Shown here piece by piece: positions 1-8,246 of a DNA stretch of 64,000 bases. How positions within the stretch are numbered: position 1 is the stretch's first letter; each line of letters starts with the position of its first letter. The DNA is taken from the NCBI GenBank assembly GCA_963972255.1, contig CAXATO010000006.1, positions 62,001-126,000 on the forward strand. Reading direction: 5' to 3'. Under the pieces are notes generated by a model that saw only the letters and a list, made by a program, of their open reading frames with translations, was not told the origin of the DNA and did no database searches. The position numbers and the translations under genes were made by a program. The stretch is from UBA1479 sp002706405. Its GTDB lineage: Bacteria > Pseudomonadota > Alphaproteobacteria > Rhodospirillales > Casp-alpha2.

Positions 1-1280
1 AGGGCGGAAGCGGCAAGCGGTTCAGCGGATATCTCGACCCGGCGACCGGGGAGAAGACCCAGTACCGGGCCACGGGCGGCGGTCGATTGCTTTACCGAAT
101 GCACTACCAGCTCCACTATATCCCGCGGACAGCGGCGGCCTGGATTGTCGGGTTTTGCGCCATGGCCATGTTCGCGGCCTTGGTCACGGGCATCATTATC
201 CACGCCCGCATCTTCAAGGATTTCTTCACCTTTCGGCCCGGTACGGGGCACCGCAATTGGCTCGATGCGCACAATGTCGTCGGGGTGCTGTCCTTGCCCT
301 TCCACCTGATGATTACCTACTCGGGGCTGATGTTCCTCTGCTACGTCTATATGGCGCCGGTGATCGCGGCCGAATACGGCTGGGGCGAAGACAATCGCCG
401 CGCGTTCACGGATATGATGTTCCTGGGGCATCCGTTGGACCGGGATACGAGACGGGCGGCCCCGGCGCCGTCGGCATCGCTCGCACCCATGCTGGCCGAG
501 GCGGACCGCCTGTGGGGGCCGGGCAATATCGGATTCGTGGACATTACGCGGCCCGGCACGACCGCGGCACGGGTCCGCATCGTCGAGGGCACGCGCCATG
601 TGGCGGGGGAGCGGGCGACATTGGTCTTTGACGGCGTCACGGGAACCGTGGTCGATGGGCCGATCGTCAACCCACCGCCTCGGGCGATATCGAAAACTTT
701 GATTTCCCTCCACGAGGGCCTGTTCGCCGGGCCGGTGTTGCGTTGGCTTTATTTCCTGGCCGGCCTGATGGGCACGGCGATGATCGGGAGCGGCCTGATC
801 TTGTGGACCAAGAAGCGGCGGGCGCGTCTCGAAGGGCGTGTCGGCTTCTCCCTGGTCGAACGTCTGAATGTGGCGACCGTTTGTGGCCTGTCGACAGCCG
901 TTGCGGCTTATCTTTGGGCCAACCGTCTGTTGCCGGTGGAGATGTCCGGGCGTGCGGCTTGGGAAGCGCATGTCATGTTCCTGGTCTGGGCGGTGATGGC
1001 AGCTCACGCGGCCCTGCGTCCCGCCGCCCGCGCCTGGTCCGAACAATGTGGAATCGCTGCCGCCGCCTTCGGCCTGATCCCTCTGGTCAACGCGTTGACG
1101 ACGGACAGGCACCTGGGGGCAAGCATCGCCGCCGGGCAGTGGGACCTTGCGGCGGTCGACCTGACGTGTCTTGCCATCGGTATTGGCTTCGTTGCCGCGG
1201 CCCGGATTGCCGCCCGCGGCCATCAGCGCGCGGTGCCGGCGAAAACAATCTCTCCCACCGTGCATGGGGCCGCGGAATGA
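1..1280 (+). CDS. PepSY-associated transmembrane protein, C-terminal part (cut by window start)
   Basis: The frame is open from base 3 and no start is visible, so about 425 C-terminal residues of a longer protein are seen. The first residues include GYLDPATGE, typical of the periplasmic PepSY domain, followed by membrane helices (near bases 140-210, 280-360, 735-810 and 960-1020), the arrangement of PepSY-associated TM proteins linked to siderophore or iron uptake. The His-containing helices (GHRNWLDAHNVVG, LPFHLMITYSG) fit a possible heme-binding or ferric-reductase role, which is inference. It overlaps the next gene by three bases (ATGA), so the two are probably cotranslated. Family assignment is fairly sure; the substrate is not. 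Confidence 0.85.
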   Translation, partial: GGSGKRFSGYLDPATGEKTQYRATGGGRLLYRMHYQLHYIPRTAAAWIVGFCAMAMFAALVTGIIIHARIFKDFFTFRPGTGHRNWLDAHNVVGVLSLPFHLMITYSGLMFLCYVYMAPVIAAEYGWGEDNRRAFTDMMFLGHPLDRDTRRAAPAPSASLAPMLAEADRLWGPGNIGFVDITRPGTTAARVRIVEGTRHVAGERATLVFDGVTGTVVDGPIVNPPPRAISKTLISLHEGLFAGPVLRWLYFLAGLMGTAMIGSGLILWTKKRRARLEGRVGFSLVERLNVATVCGLSTAVAAYLWANRLLPVEMSGRAAWEAHVMFLVWAVMAAHAALRPAARAWSEQCGIAAAAFGLIPLVNALTTDRHLGASIAAGQWDLAAVDLTCLAIGIGFVAAARIAARGHQRAVPAKTISPTVHGAAE

Positions 1281-1573
1281 TCGTTCTTGCCTTCTTTCTG
1301 TCCTTCGCCGCCTGGACGGCCCTGGCCTTTGCCATGAACCGCCACCGTCGCGATTTGGGGTGGGCGCGGGCCACGTCGGGACAACGGACTGTTCTGCGCT
1401 GTGTCGGCGGCAGTCTGCTTGCGGCGTCGCTCTGGGCCTGTGCCGAGCACTGGGGGTGGTCGAAGGGCACGGTCGCCTGGTTCGGGGTGATGGCGGCATC
1501 CGCGGGAATTTTGGTACTGGCCTTGGGCTACCGGACGCAGCCCCGGCGCTCCGGTCGGAATAGACGCGGCTAG
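1277..1573 (+). CDS. DUF3325-type small membrane protein
   Basis: This 98-residue protein begins with the ATG of the ATGA overlap with the PepSY gene. It has three hydrophobic stretches (LAFFLSFAAWTALAFAM, VGGSLLAASLWAC, AWFGVMAASAGILVLAL) and a basic C-terminus (RRSGRNRRG). Length and helix pattern match DUF3325 proteins, which regularly sit next to PepSY-TM iron-uptake proteins. It ends one base before the stop of the convergent methyltransferase. The biochemical role is unknown; an accessory part in siderophore-iron reduction or export is the usual guess from context. Confidence 0.75.
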   Translation: MIVLAFFLSFAAWTALAFAMNRHRRDLGWARATSGQRTVLRCVGGSLLAASLWACAEHWGWSKGTVAWFGVMAASAGILVLALGYRTQPRRSGRNRRG

Positions 1574-1574
1574 G

Positions 1575-2207
1575 TCATTCCGGCGCCGCACCCGGGCGGC
1601 GCAGCAGCAGCCGGGCGATCCGCGCCTCGCCGCGGTGGCGCAGGCCTTCGTTGACGCGGATGCGGCCCTTCAGGGCCTCCATGATCTCAAGCCCGGGAAG
1701 GGCGTCCAGCAGGTCGCCCAGTTCATACAACAGGTCCGGGTCTTCCGGGCCCAGGCTGCGCCCGCCCGCCCCCGCCGGGGCGAAGCCTTCGGCGACGAAC
1801 CAGCCGCCGGGGGCGAGCGCCGCCGCCGCCGTCCTGGTGGCATGCAGGCGCACGGCGGCTTCGCATTGCAGGTACATCAGGAACACGGCATCCCAGGTAC
1901 GGCCCGGGGGTGGCGACCAGGTGGCTAGGTCGTCCACGATGCGCTCCACCGTCACGCCGCGCGCGGTGTCATGGGCAAGGGCCAGCTCCGTCGCCACGCT
2001 CGAGGCATCGATCGCCGTCACGGCCAACCCTTGTTCGGCCAGCCAGCCGCCGTTGCGGCCGTCGCCGTCGGCCAGGCACAGGGCCGAGCGCGGGCGAAAG
2101 TCGGAGCGCGCCATGACTTCGCGCAGATACTCGCAAGGCTGGTCGCCGAACAGGCGGGTGTCGGGCTCCGTCCCCGCCTTGGCGTAACGCGTGTTCCAAT
2201 CCTTCAC
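1575..2207 (-). CDS. Class I SAM-dependent methyltransferase
   Basis: A 210-residue protein starting at GTG (2207), chosen because GGAGGAG lies seven bases upstream. The N-terminus MKDWNTRYAKAG and the block ALCLADGDGRNGGWLAEQG (motif I, SAM-binding), followed by AIDASSVA (acidic loop), are those of TehB/thiopurine-type small methyltransferases. A later TWDAVFLMYLQ and LAPGGWFVAEGF give motifs II/III. The acceptor substrate cannot be read from the sequence; TehB-like proteins act on tellurite or other small nucleophiles. A 14-bp palindrome directly precedes its ribosome-binding site. It stands alone, convergent with the iron-uptake pair. Confidence 0.75.
   Translation of the reverse strand: MKDWNTRYAKAGTEPDTRLFGDQPCEYLREVMARSDFRPRSALCLADGDGRNGGWLAEQGLAVTAIDASSVATELALAHDTARGVTVERIVDDLATWSPPPGRTWDAVFLMYLQCEAAVRLHATRTAAAALAPGGWFVAEGFAPAGAGGRSLGPEDPDLLYELGDLLDALPGLEIMEALKGRIRVNEGLRHRGEARIARLLLRRPGAAPE
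1583..1602. terminator. Hairpin at convergent junction 1573/1575
   Basis: A perfect 7-bp stem GCGCCGC / GCGGCGC with loop ACCCGG lies in the last codons of the methyltransferase gene, ten bases beyond the stop of DUF3325. No U-tract follows on either strand. It could act as a bidirectional terminator or transcript 3'-end stabiliser. Confidence 0.4.
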
Positions 2208-2220
2208 GGTCGCTGCTCCT

Positions 2221-2234
2221 CCCTGATATCAGGG
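2221..2234. promoter_or_regulatory. 14-bp perfect palindrome abutting a Shine-Dalgarno
   Basis: CCCTGATATCAGGG is a perfect inverted repeat. On the minus strand its right end runs into GGAGGAGC, the ribosome-binding site of the methyltransferase starting at 2207. The position suits a repressor site or an RNA structure controlling ribosome access. Confidence 0.4.
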
Positions 2235-2280
2235 ATATTCCTACGCGCCTGGGTCTGGTTTTTCCAGCCCGGCCGACCGG

Positions 2281-3393
2281 TCAACCGAGGGAGCGCCGGT
2301 CGAAAGTGATGCTCTTGATCAGGGCGTAGACGGGCATGCCTTCGGCCAGCTTCAGGTCCGCCACCGCATGGCGGGTGACCCGTGCGCGCAGGCGGCCGCC
2401 GCCAAGGTCGATCAGGGTTTCGGCGAAGGCGGTGTTTGCTTCCTCGCGGATTTCGACGATCCGGCCCTTGAGGATGTTGCGGATGCTGATGCCCGTGGGC
2501 GGCTGGACCGCCAGCGAGACGTCGCGGGCGCGCACGCGAAGGCGGATGATGTCGCCGACGGCGGCATCGACGGCGGGAATGGTCAGGGTCTGGCCGTGAT
2601 GATCCAGGAAGGTCAGGTTGAAGGCCTCGTCGCGGCCCTTGACCGTGGCGGTCAGCATGACCCCGGCCTCGAACCGCCCGGTCATGGGCTGAAGGTCCAG
2701 GCGTTCCAGAACCTCGCCGACGGAGCCTTCGGCCACCTTGCCGCCGCGCGACAGCACGACCAGACGGTCGGCCAGGCGGGTAACCTCGGCGATGTCGTGG
2801 CTGACATAAAGGATGGGGATATTCAATTCCCGCTGCAGGGCTTCGAAATAGGCCAGGATTTCGTCTTTGGTCGAGCGGTCGAGGGCCGACAAGGGCTCGT
2901 CCATCAACAGCAGGCGCGGTTCCGACAACAGGGCCCGGCCGACCGCGACGCGCTGACGCTCGCCCCCCGACAGCCGGGCCGGGGCCCGGTCGAGAAGGTG
3001 GCTGATGCCGAGCAGACCGACGACCTGGTCGAAATCGACGGCGGGGGCGGCGCCGTTGCCGCGCGGGGCCCGCCGCGCGCCGAAGTTCAGGTTGCCGCGC
3101 ACGGTCAGATGGGCAAACAGCGAGGGTTCCTGAAACACGTAGCCGACCCGCCGCTTATGCGGCGGGCGGAACAGGTTTGCCGTGTCGTCCTGCCACAGTC
3201 GGTCGCCGAGGGCGAGCTTCCCCGGCAGATGGTGCAGCCCGGCGATGCAGCGCAGGATCGTGGTCTTGCCGCAGCCCGACGCGCCGAACAGGGCGGTCAC
3301 GCCGGTGAGCGGCGCCTTGAACGCCACGTCCAGGTTGAAGTTGCCGACCGGGCCCTTGAAGGCGGCGTCGAGAACCGGGGTGTCCGCGTTCAT
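2281..3393 (-). CDS. modC: Molybdate ABC transporter ATP-binding protein ModC
   Basis: The 370-residue protein has a Walker A motif GASGCGKTT (residues 37-45), signature LSGGERQRVAVGRAL (141-155) and Walker B LLLMDEP (161-167), giving a complete nucleotide-binding domain. The C-terminal ~120 residues form a Mop/TOBE-type molybdate-binding domain, as usual for ModC and not for most other importer ATPases. It powers molybdate uptake with ModB and ModA. Its ATG overlaps the modB stop by four bases, and it is the last gene of the modABC operon. Tungstate transport is a possible alternative specificity. Confidence 0.93.
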   Translation of the reverse strand: MNADTPVLDAAFKGPVGNFNLDVAFKAPLTGVTALFGASGCGKTTILRCIAGLHHLPGKLALGDRLWQDDTANLFRPPHKRRVGYVFQEPSLFAHLTVRGNLNFGARRAPRGNGAAPAVDFDQVVGLLGISHLLDRAPARLSGGERQRVAVGRALLSEPRLLLMDEPLSALDRSTKDEILAYFEALQRELNIPILYVSHDIAEVTRLADRLVVLSRGGKVAEGSVGEVLERLDLQPMTGRFEAGVMLTATVKGRDEAFNLTFLDHHGQTLTIPAVDAAVGDIIRLRVRARDVSLAVQPPTGISIRNILKGRIVEIREEANTAFAETLIDLGGGRLRARVTRHAVADLKLAEGMPVYALIKSITFDRRSLG

Positions 3394-4085
3394 CGGGCCG
3401 CGCGTCCGATGCGCTTTTCCAGAAGCATCATGGCCAGGATGACGACGAAGGCGAAGACCAGCAGGCCGCCGGCCAGGATATGGGCCTCGGCCCAGCGCAG
3501 GGTTTCCACATAGTCGTAGATGGCGACGGACAGCACCTTGGTCTCGCCGGGAATGTTGCCGCCGATCATCAGCACGACGCCGAATTCACCCACCGTATGG
3601 GCGAAGCCCAGGACCGCGCCGGTCAGGAACCCGGGTCGGGCCAGCGGCACGGCGACGGACCAGAAGGCGTCCCAGGGCGAGGCATGCAGGGTCGCCGCGA
3701 CCTCCAGCGGCCGGTCGCCGAAGGCCTCGAAGGCGTTGCGGATGGGCTGCACCACGAAGGGCATGGAATAGAAGACGGAGCCGATGACCAGGCCCTGAAA
3801 GGTGAAGGCGAGAGAGCGTTCGCCCCACAGCCCGGCGATCCAGCCGCCGGGTCCGTCCGGCCCCATGGCGACCAACAGGTAAAACCCCAACACCGTCGGC
3901 GGCAGCACCAGGGGCAGGGCGACCACCGCGGCGACCGCTTCCTTCCATTTGGCCTTGGAGCGCGCCAGCCACCAGGCGATGGGCGTGCCGATAATCAGCA
4001 ACGCGACGGTGGTCACCGTCGCCAGTTCCAGGGTCAGGCGGATCGGCGACCACAGCCCGGCAAGATCAAGCCCCTGGTCAGGCAT
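3390..4085 (-). CDS. modB: Molybdate ABC transporter permease ModB
   Basis: A 231-residue inner-membrane permease with about five helices. The EAA loop that contacts the ATPase is visible around LHASPWDAFWSVAVPLARPG, and the segment GEFGVVLMIGGNIPGET is characteristic of ModB proteins. It forms the channel of the molybdate importer. Its start overlaps the end of modA by eight bases and its stop overlaps modC by four, so translation of the three genes is coupled. Confidence 0.93.
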   Translation of the reverse strand: MPDQGLDLAGLWSPIRLTLELATVTTVALLIIGTPIAWWLARSKAKWKEAVAAVVALPLVLPPTVLGFYLLVAMGPDGPGGWIAGLWGERSLAFTFQGLVIGSVFYSMPFVVQPIRNAFEAFGDRPLEVAATLHASPWDAFWSVAVPLARPGFLTGAVLGFAHTVGEFGVVLMIGGNIPGETKVLSVAIYDYVETLRWAEAHILAGGLLVFAFVVILAMMLLEKRIGRAAR

Positions 4086-4860
4086 CCGGGCGGATCTTGG
4101 GCGGTTCGCCCGTGCCGTAGCCGAACTTGGCTTTCACTCGATTGGCCTCGGCCCCGCCCAGAAACAGCAGGAACGCGCGGGCCGCTGGATTGTCCTTGCC
4201 GGCGGTCAGCAGCACGGCGTCCTGGGCGATGGCGGGATAGAGATTTTCCGGCACGGGCCAGCGCGAGCCTTTGTCGTGGTCCGCGACCTGTGACAGCGCA
4301 ACGAAGCCCAGTTCCGCATTGCCCGATTCCACGAACTGGTGGGTCTGAGCGATGTTGTTGCCGCGGACTAATTTGGATTTCAGGGCATCGTAGACGCCCA
4401 GTTTCTTCATGGCCGTGACGGCGGCGGCGCCGTAGGGGGCGGTCGCCGGATTGGCGATGGCGATCTTGGTGAAGTCATCCCGTTTCAGGGTGCTGGGGCC
4501 GCGCACGCGCGCGGCATCGCGGCTGTACAGCACGACCTTGCCGGTGGCGTAGGTGAACCGGGTGTCGGCCACGGCCAAACCGTCGATGCCGGCCTTCAGG
4601 GGCCGTGCCTGGTCCGCCGCCAGGAACACCTCGAACGGGGCCCCCTTGGCGATCTGGGTAAAGATCTGGCCGGTGGACCCGAAACTGAACACGGCCTTAT
4701 GGCCGGTCTTGTCCTGAAACAGCGCGCCGATCTCCTCCGCCGCCTGGGTGAAGTTGGCGGCAACGGCGACCTTTACCTCGCCCGCGCGAACGGGCCCGGC
4801 CAGGACGAACAGGGTGGCGGCCAGCAACAGACAGCGGTGCATAAAAACGGCGGCGGACAT
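4078..4860 (-). CDS. modA: Periplasmic molybdate-binding protein ModA
   Basis: A 260-residue protein with a signal peptide (hydrophobic CLLLAATLFVLAGPVRA, likely cleaved after residue 26). The mature start EVKVAVAANFT, then FSFGSTGQIFTQIAKGAPFEVFLAAD, are classic ModA oxyanion-binding motifs. It delivers molybdate to ModBC. The start at 4860 was chosen because GGAGAG lies eight bases upstream; an internal ATG 18 bases further in is the alternative. The upstream 84-bp gap holds inverted repeats that may bind the ModE-type regulator encoded just upstream. Confidence 0.92.
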   Translation of the reverse strand: MSAAVFMHRCLLLAATLFVLAGPVRAGEVKVAVAANFTQAAEEIGALFQDKTGHKAVFSFGSTGQIFTQIAKGAPFEVFLAADQARPLKAGIDGLAVADTRFTYATGKVVLYSRDAARVRGPSTLKRDDFTKIAIANPATAPYGAAAVTAMKKLGVYDALKSKLVRGNNIAQTHQFVESGNAELGFVALSQVADHDKGSRWPVPENLYPAIAQDAVLLTAGKDNPAARAFLLFLGGAEANRVKAKFGYGTGEPPKIRPDA

Positions 4861-4870
4861 GTAAAGGCTC

Positions 4871-4907
4871 TCCGATAGGACAACTCGGACATATCGGAAA
4901 CCTATCG
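4871..4907. promoter_or_regulatory. Candidate ModE-type operator in front of modA
   Basis: Two nested inverted repeats lie between modE and modA: TCCGATA (4871-4877) with TATCGGA (4892-4898), and CGATAGG (4873-4879) with CCTATCG (4901-4907). Dyad symmetry in this position fits autoregulated molybdate control. The match to a known ModE consensus is not strong, so the assignment rests on position and symmetry. The first arm overlaps the modA ribosome-binding region. Confidence 0.4.
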
Positions 4908-4944
4908 CCGGTGGCGTTTCTTGGCAAGAGCCTCGTATGGCCCC

Positions 4945-5310
4945 TTAGGCGTCGTCCTTGAGAAGTAATTTGCGCATGGCGTCCAGGTCACCGGCGATGG
5001 CCTTGGCGGTTTTGGCTTCCATCTTGCGGTACTGATCGAGCACCTTTCGGCCCAGATCCGTCAACTCGGCGCCGCCGCGGCTGCTGCCGCCCCGTGTGGT
5101 GGTGACCAGGGGTGTGCCGAACTGGGCGTTCAGGGCCTCGATCAGGCCCCAGGCCTTCTTGTAGCTCATGCCCAACTCGCGGCCGGCGGCGGCGATGGAG
5201 CCTGTCTCGCCCACCCCTTCCAACAAATCGGCCTTGCCCGGCCCGATGGCGACGTCGGGGGCCAAAACGACGCGAAGCCGCGCCCCTGTTTTCTGGTTTC
5301 CTGCCTTCAT
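4945..5310 (-). CDS. modE: ModE-type winged-helix molybdate regulator (DNA-binding domain only)
   Basis: This 121-residue protein matches the N-terminal winged helix of ModE (LLEGVGETGSIAAAGRELGMSYKKAWGLIEALN, then the wing with TTRGGSSRGGAELT). It lacks the C-terminal Mop domains that bind molybdate in full ModE (about 260 residues), so sensing must be indirect or by another partner; such short LysR-HTH/ModE proteins are common in proteobacteria. It lies directly upstream of modABC on the same strand, which supports control of molybdate uptake or molybdoenzymes. Gene symbol is by homology and context. Confidence 0.8.
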   Translation of the reverse strand: MKAGNQKTGARLRVVLAPDVAIGPGKADLLEGVGETGSIAAAGRELGMSYKKAWGLIEALNAQFGTPLVTTTRGGSSRGGAELTDLGRKVLDQYRKMEAKTAKAIAGDLDAMRKLLLKDDA

Positions 5311-5442
5311 GGCGGCATTCTACCCCGCGACTCCCGATCGGCCAGACGAAATTGCCCTTCGCGACTGTGCCTTGAGGGTCACGTGGGCTAGGATGCGGGC
5401 CGCTGAATTTATTTGCCACCCAACAACCACGGAATAATCACC

Positions 5443-6234
5443 ATGACCAACCCCGCAGACGATCAAGGCGCCGTGCGCCTGACCCGCAACGGCGCCGTCG
5501 CGCATGTGATCTTTGACCGGCCCCAGGCGCGCAACGCCATGACCTGGACCATGTACGAGGGCCTGGCCGACGCCTGCGACGAAATCATGGACGATCCTTC
5601 CGTGCGGGTCGCCGTGTTTCGGGGGGCGGGGGGCAAGGCCTTCGTTGCCGGCACGGACATCGCCCAGTTCAAGGCCTTCACGTCGGGTGACGACGGCCTG
5701 GCCTATGAGGACAAGGTCGAAACCTATATCTCGCGCGTCGAACGCCTGCCCATGCCGACCCTCTGCGTGGTCGAAGGCTGGGCCGTCGGCGGCGGCATGG
5801 CGATCGCCAATGCCTGTGACTTCCGCATCGCCACGGCGGGGTCGCGCTTCGGCGTGCCCATCGCCCGCACGCTCGGCAATTGCCTGTCGGCGCAGAACCT
5901 GCGCGCACTCACCGAAACCCTGGGCCTGCCCATGGTCAAGCGCATGCTGATGCTGGCGGAAATGCCGGAGGCCGAGGAATTGTTGGGCCACGGCTATCTG
6001 CTCGGCGTGGCCGAGGCCGACGGTATCGACGCCCTGCAGGCGGAAATCGTCGAGAAGCTGCTGGGTCACGCGCCGGTGACCATGCGCGTGACCAAGGAAG
6101 CCCTGCGCCGCCTGGGCACCGACCTGACCCCGGACGACCGCGACCTGATCCACGCCGCCTACGGCAGCCGTGATTTCAAGCATGGCGTCGAAAGCTTCGT
6201 CGCCAAGCAAAAGGCGGAATGGAAGGGCGAATAA
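5443..6234 (+). CDS. Enoyl-CoA hydratase/isomerase (crotonase) family protein
   Basis: A 263-residue crotonase-fold protein, with start at ATG 5443 (MTNPADDQ) rather than an in-frame TTG ten codons upstream. The oxyanion-hole segments GKAFVAGTDIAQFK and VEGWAVGGGMAIANACDFRIA are clear. However, the stretch after RFGVPIARTLG lacks the PE glutamate used by hydratases, and the region aligned with the second catalytic Glu reads VKRMLML. It is therefore more likely an isomerase, hydrolase, decarboxylase or other CoA-thioester enzyme. It is divergent from modE and convergent with the otn operon; no obvious operon partner. Confidence 0.8.
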   Translation: MTNPADDQGAVRLTRNGAVAHVIFDRPQARNAMTWTMYEGLADACDEIMDDPSVRVAVFRGAGGKAFVAGTDIAQFKAFTSGDDGLAYEDKVETYISRVERLPMPTLCVVEGWAVGGGMAIANACDFRIATAGSRFGVPIARTLGNCLSAQNLRALTETLGLPMVKRMLMLAEMPEAEELLGHGYLLGVAEADGIDALQAEIVEKLLGHAPVTMRVTKEALRRLGTDLTPDDRDLIHAAYGSRDFKHGVESFVAKQKAEWKGE

Positions 6235-6241
6235 CCCGCCC
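6225..6241. terminator. Short hairpin around a stop codon, junction 6234/6248
   Basis: Stem GGGCG (6225-6229) / CGCCC (6237-6241) encloses AATAACC, which holds the TAA of the crotonase gene. The stem is only 5 bp and there is no U-tract, so the case is weak alone; it belongs to a window-wide pattern. Confidence 0.25.
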
Positions 6242-6247
6242 CGTTGA

Positions 6248-6886
6248 TCAGGACGGAAACCGAGCCTTCAGTTCGGCCACCTGTTCCGGCGTCAGGAAGC
6301 TGGTATCCAGGCCGCGCAGCATCAGATAGAGCTTGGCCGTTTCCTCCAATTCTTCCGTCGCGTAGACCGCGTCGGCGAGGGACTTCCCCGCGACCACGGG
6401 GCCGTGGTTGGCGAGCAGCACCGCGTGGTGGTCGGACGCCATTTCCTTCACGGCCTTGGCCAGGTCGACGCTGCCCGGGGGAAAGAACGGAATCAGCGGC
6501 AGGGTGCCGACCTTCATCACGTAATAGGCGGTGATCGGCGGCAGCACGTTCTTGGGGTTCACTTCCTTCAGGCAGCTGACCGCCACCGAATGGGTCGAAT
6601 GCAGGTGCACGATGGCCTGCGCCGTGGCGCGCTCGCCGTAGACGGCCATGTGGAGGAAAGTCTCGATGGTCGGCTTGTCGCCGCTGATATGAGTGCCGTC
6701 CTTGTCGAGCTTGGAAATGCGTTCCGGATCGAGCCGGCCCAGGCAGGATCCGGACGGGGTCATCAGCCAGCCGCCGTCTTCGGTCCGCACGCTGATGTTG
6801 CCGGACGACGCAAAGGTCATGCCCCGGTCGAACAGGGACTTGCCGAGGACCGCGATCTCGTCGCGCTGTTTGTTTTCCGGGCTCAT
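6248..6886 (-). CDS. otnC: Class II aldolase, OtnC-type 3-oxo-tetronate 4-phosphate decarboxylase
   Basis: A 212-residue class II aldolase/adducin protein. Visible metal-site motifs are IVHLHSTHSVA (HxH) and LLANHGPVVAG (His), with the N-terminal ASSGNISVR and TPSG phosphate/carboxylate loops. In the OtnK/OtnC pathway the enzyme decarboxylates 3-oxo-tetronate 4-phosphate to dihydroxyacetone phosphate. The start overlaps the otnK stop by four bases, giving a two-gene operon. The dehydrogenase and isomerase that usually complete the pathway are not in this window. L-fuculose- or ribulose-phosphate aldolase activity is the alternative reading. Confidence 0.85.
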   Translation of the reverse strand: MSPENKQRDEIAVLGKSLFDRGMTFASSGNISVRTEDGGWLMTPSGSCLGRLDPERISKLDKDGTHISGDKPTIETFLHMAVYGERATAQAIVHLHSTHSVAVSCLKEVNPKNVLPPITAYYVMKVGTLPLIPFFPPGSVDLAKAVKEMASDHHAVLLANHGPVVAGKSLADAVYATEELEETAKLYLMLRGLDTSFLTPEQVAELKARFPS

Positions 6887-8184
6887 GCGGCGGACCTTTC
6901 GTCAAGCATGGCGAGCGCCTTTTCAAAAAAGTCCTCAGCGCCGAAATTGCCGGATTTCAAGGTCAGGGCCAGGGGGGCCTCGTCGGCCGCACCCAGGGAC
7001 AGGCTTTCCGTCCAGGGCACGCCCGGGTCGATTTCCGGGCCGATGCGCATGGCCTGCACGCCCAGCGCCTGGACCACCGCGCCGGAGGTCTCGCCACCGG
7101 CAACGACGAAGCGCCGCACGCCGCCGTCGCGCAGGTTGCGCGCCAGCCGCCCGAAGAAGCGCTCGACCGTGTCGCCCGCCTGGCCGCGGCCCATTTCGGA
7201 CTGCACTCTCTGCACCGTATCCGGATCGGCGGTGGAATAGATCAGCTGCGGCCCGGCGTTGAGGCCCGCCAGAATTTTGTCGGCCACCGTGCGCGCCGCG
7301 TTGACGACATCGCCCAAGGCCAAGGGGTCGACCTGATGGGTCGGCCACAGTTTTTTCGCCCGCGCGACCTGCGCACGGGTCGCTTGCGAGCAGCTTCCGG
7401 CAATGACCACGGCGGGGCCGCTGACGTCCGGCAATTGCGCCTTGGCGGCGGCGCCCAACAGGCCTTGGCGGCGGTAGTTCTCCGGCAGCCCCAGGGCAAT
7501 GCCCGAGCCGCCGGTGATCAGCGGATGATCGGCGACGGCCTGGCCGATCACGCCCAGGTCGGCGTCGTCCAGGGCGTCGACGATGGCATAGCGGTTGCCG
7601 CTCTTTTTCAGGGATGCAAAGGCGGCCTTGACCTCGGCCGAGCCCTTGCGCACGGTCTTGTGTTCGACCAAGCCGACCATCTCGTCCGTCTGGCGGCTGA
7701 GCACGCGGACAAGATTGGCGTCGCGCATGGGGGTCAGCGGATGATCCTTGAGGCTCGATTCCGACAGCAGCACGTCGTTCACGAACAGATAGCCCTTGTA
7801 GATGGTGCGACCGGTGGTCGGAAAGGCGGGGCAGGCGATGGCGAAATCTGCGTCGAGTGCGTCCAGCAGGGCGTCGGCGACGGGGCCGATGTTGCCCATG
7901 TCCGTGGAATCGAAGGTCGAACAGTACTTGAAGAAAATCTGGCGGGGGCCCAGGCCACGGAGCCAGGCCAGGGCGGCGAGCGATTCGGTGACGGCCTCGT
8001 GCACCGGGCAGGTACGCGATTTCAGCGCAACGACCACGGCCTCGGCATCGCCCAGGTCCTTCAGGCTGGCGCCCGAGGGCACGCCATTGACCTGCACCGT
8101 GCGCATGCCGTTCTTGACCAGGGTGTTGGCCAGGTCCGTGGCGCCGGTGAAATCGTCGGCGATGCATCCCAATACGATAGCCAT
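6883..8184 (-). CDS. otnK: Four-carbon acid sugar kinase, OtnK-type 3-oxo-tetronate kinase
   Basis: A 433-residue DUF1537-family kinase. The N-terminal sugar-acid-binding motif DDFTGATD lies at residues 10-17, CPAFPTTGRTIYKGYLFVN follows, and the C-terminal ATP-binding domain carries VVAGGETSGAVVQALG. It phosphorylates 3-oxo-tetronates (oxidised L-threonate, D-erythronate or similar) before decarboxylation by the overlapping aldolase. A perfect palindrome CGTTATATAACG lies 63 bases upstream of the start. The exact stereoisomer used cannot be told from sequence. Confidence 0.88.
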   Translation of the reverse strand: MAIVLGCIADDFTGATDLANTLVKNGMRTVQVNGVPSGASLKDLGDAEAVVVALKSRTCPVHEAVTESLAALAWLRGLGPRQIFFKYCSTFDSTDMGNIGPVADALLDALDADFAIACPAFPTTGRTIYKGYLFVNDVLLSESSLKDHPLTPMRDANLVRVLSRQTDEMVGLVEHKTVRKGSAEVKAAFASLKKSGNRYAIVDALDDADLGVIGQAVADHPLITGGSGIALGLPENYRRQGLLGAAAKAQLPDVSGPAVVIAGSCSQATRAQVARAKKLWPTHQVDPLALGDVVNAARTVADKILAGLNAGPQLIYSTADPDTVQRVQSEMGRGQAGDTVERFFGRLARNLRDGGVRRFVVAGGETSGAVVQALGVQAMRIGPEIDPGVPWTESLSLGAADEAPLALTLKSGNFGAEDFFEKALAMLDERSAA

Positions 8185-8246
8185 GAGGGTGGGCGTCTCC
8201 TGAGCAGCCGCCGCTGCCGGGGTGGCGCGGCCGTTTTCGTTGAAGA

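Noticed and set aside
2368..3513. Long plus-strand open frame across modC and modB
   Set aside because: Antisense shadow; the real genes on the minus strand are unambiguous.
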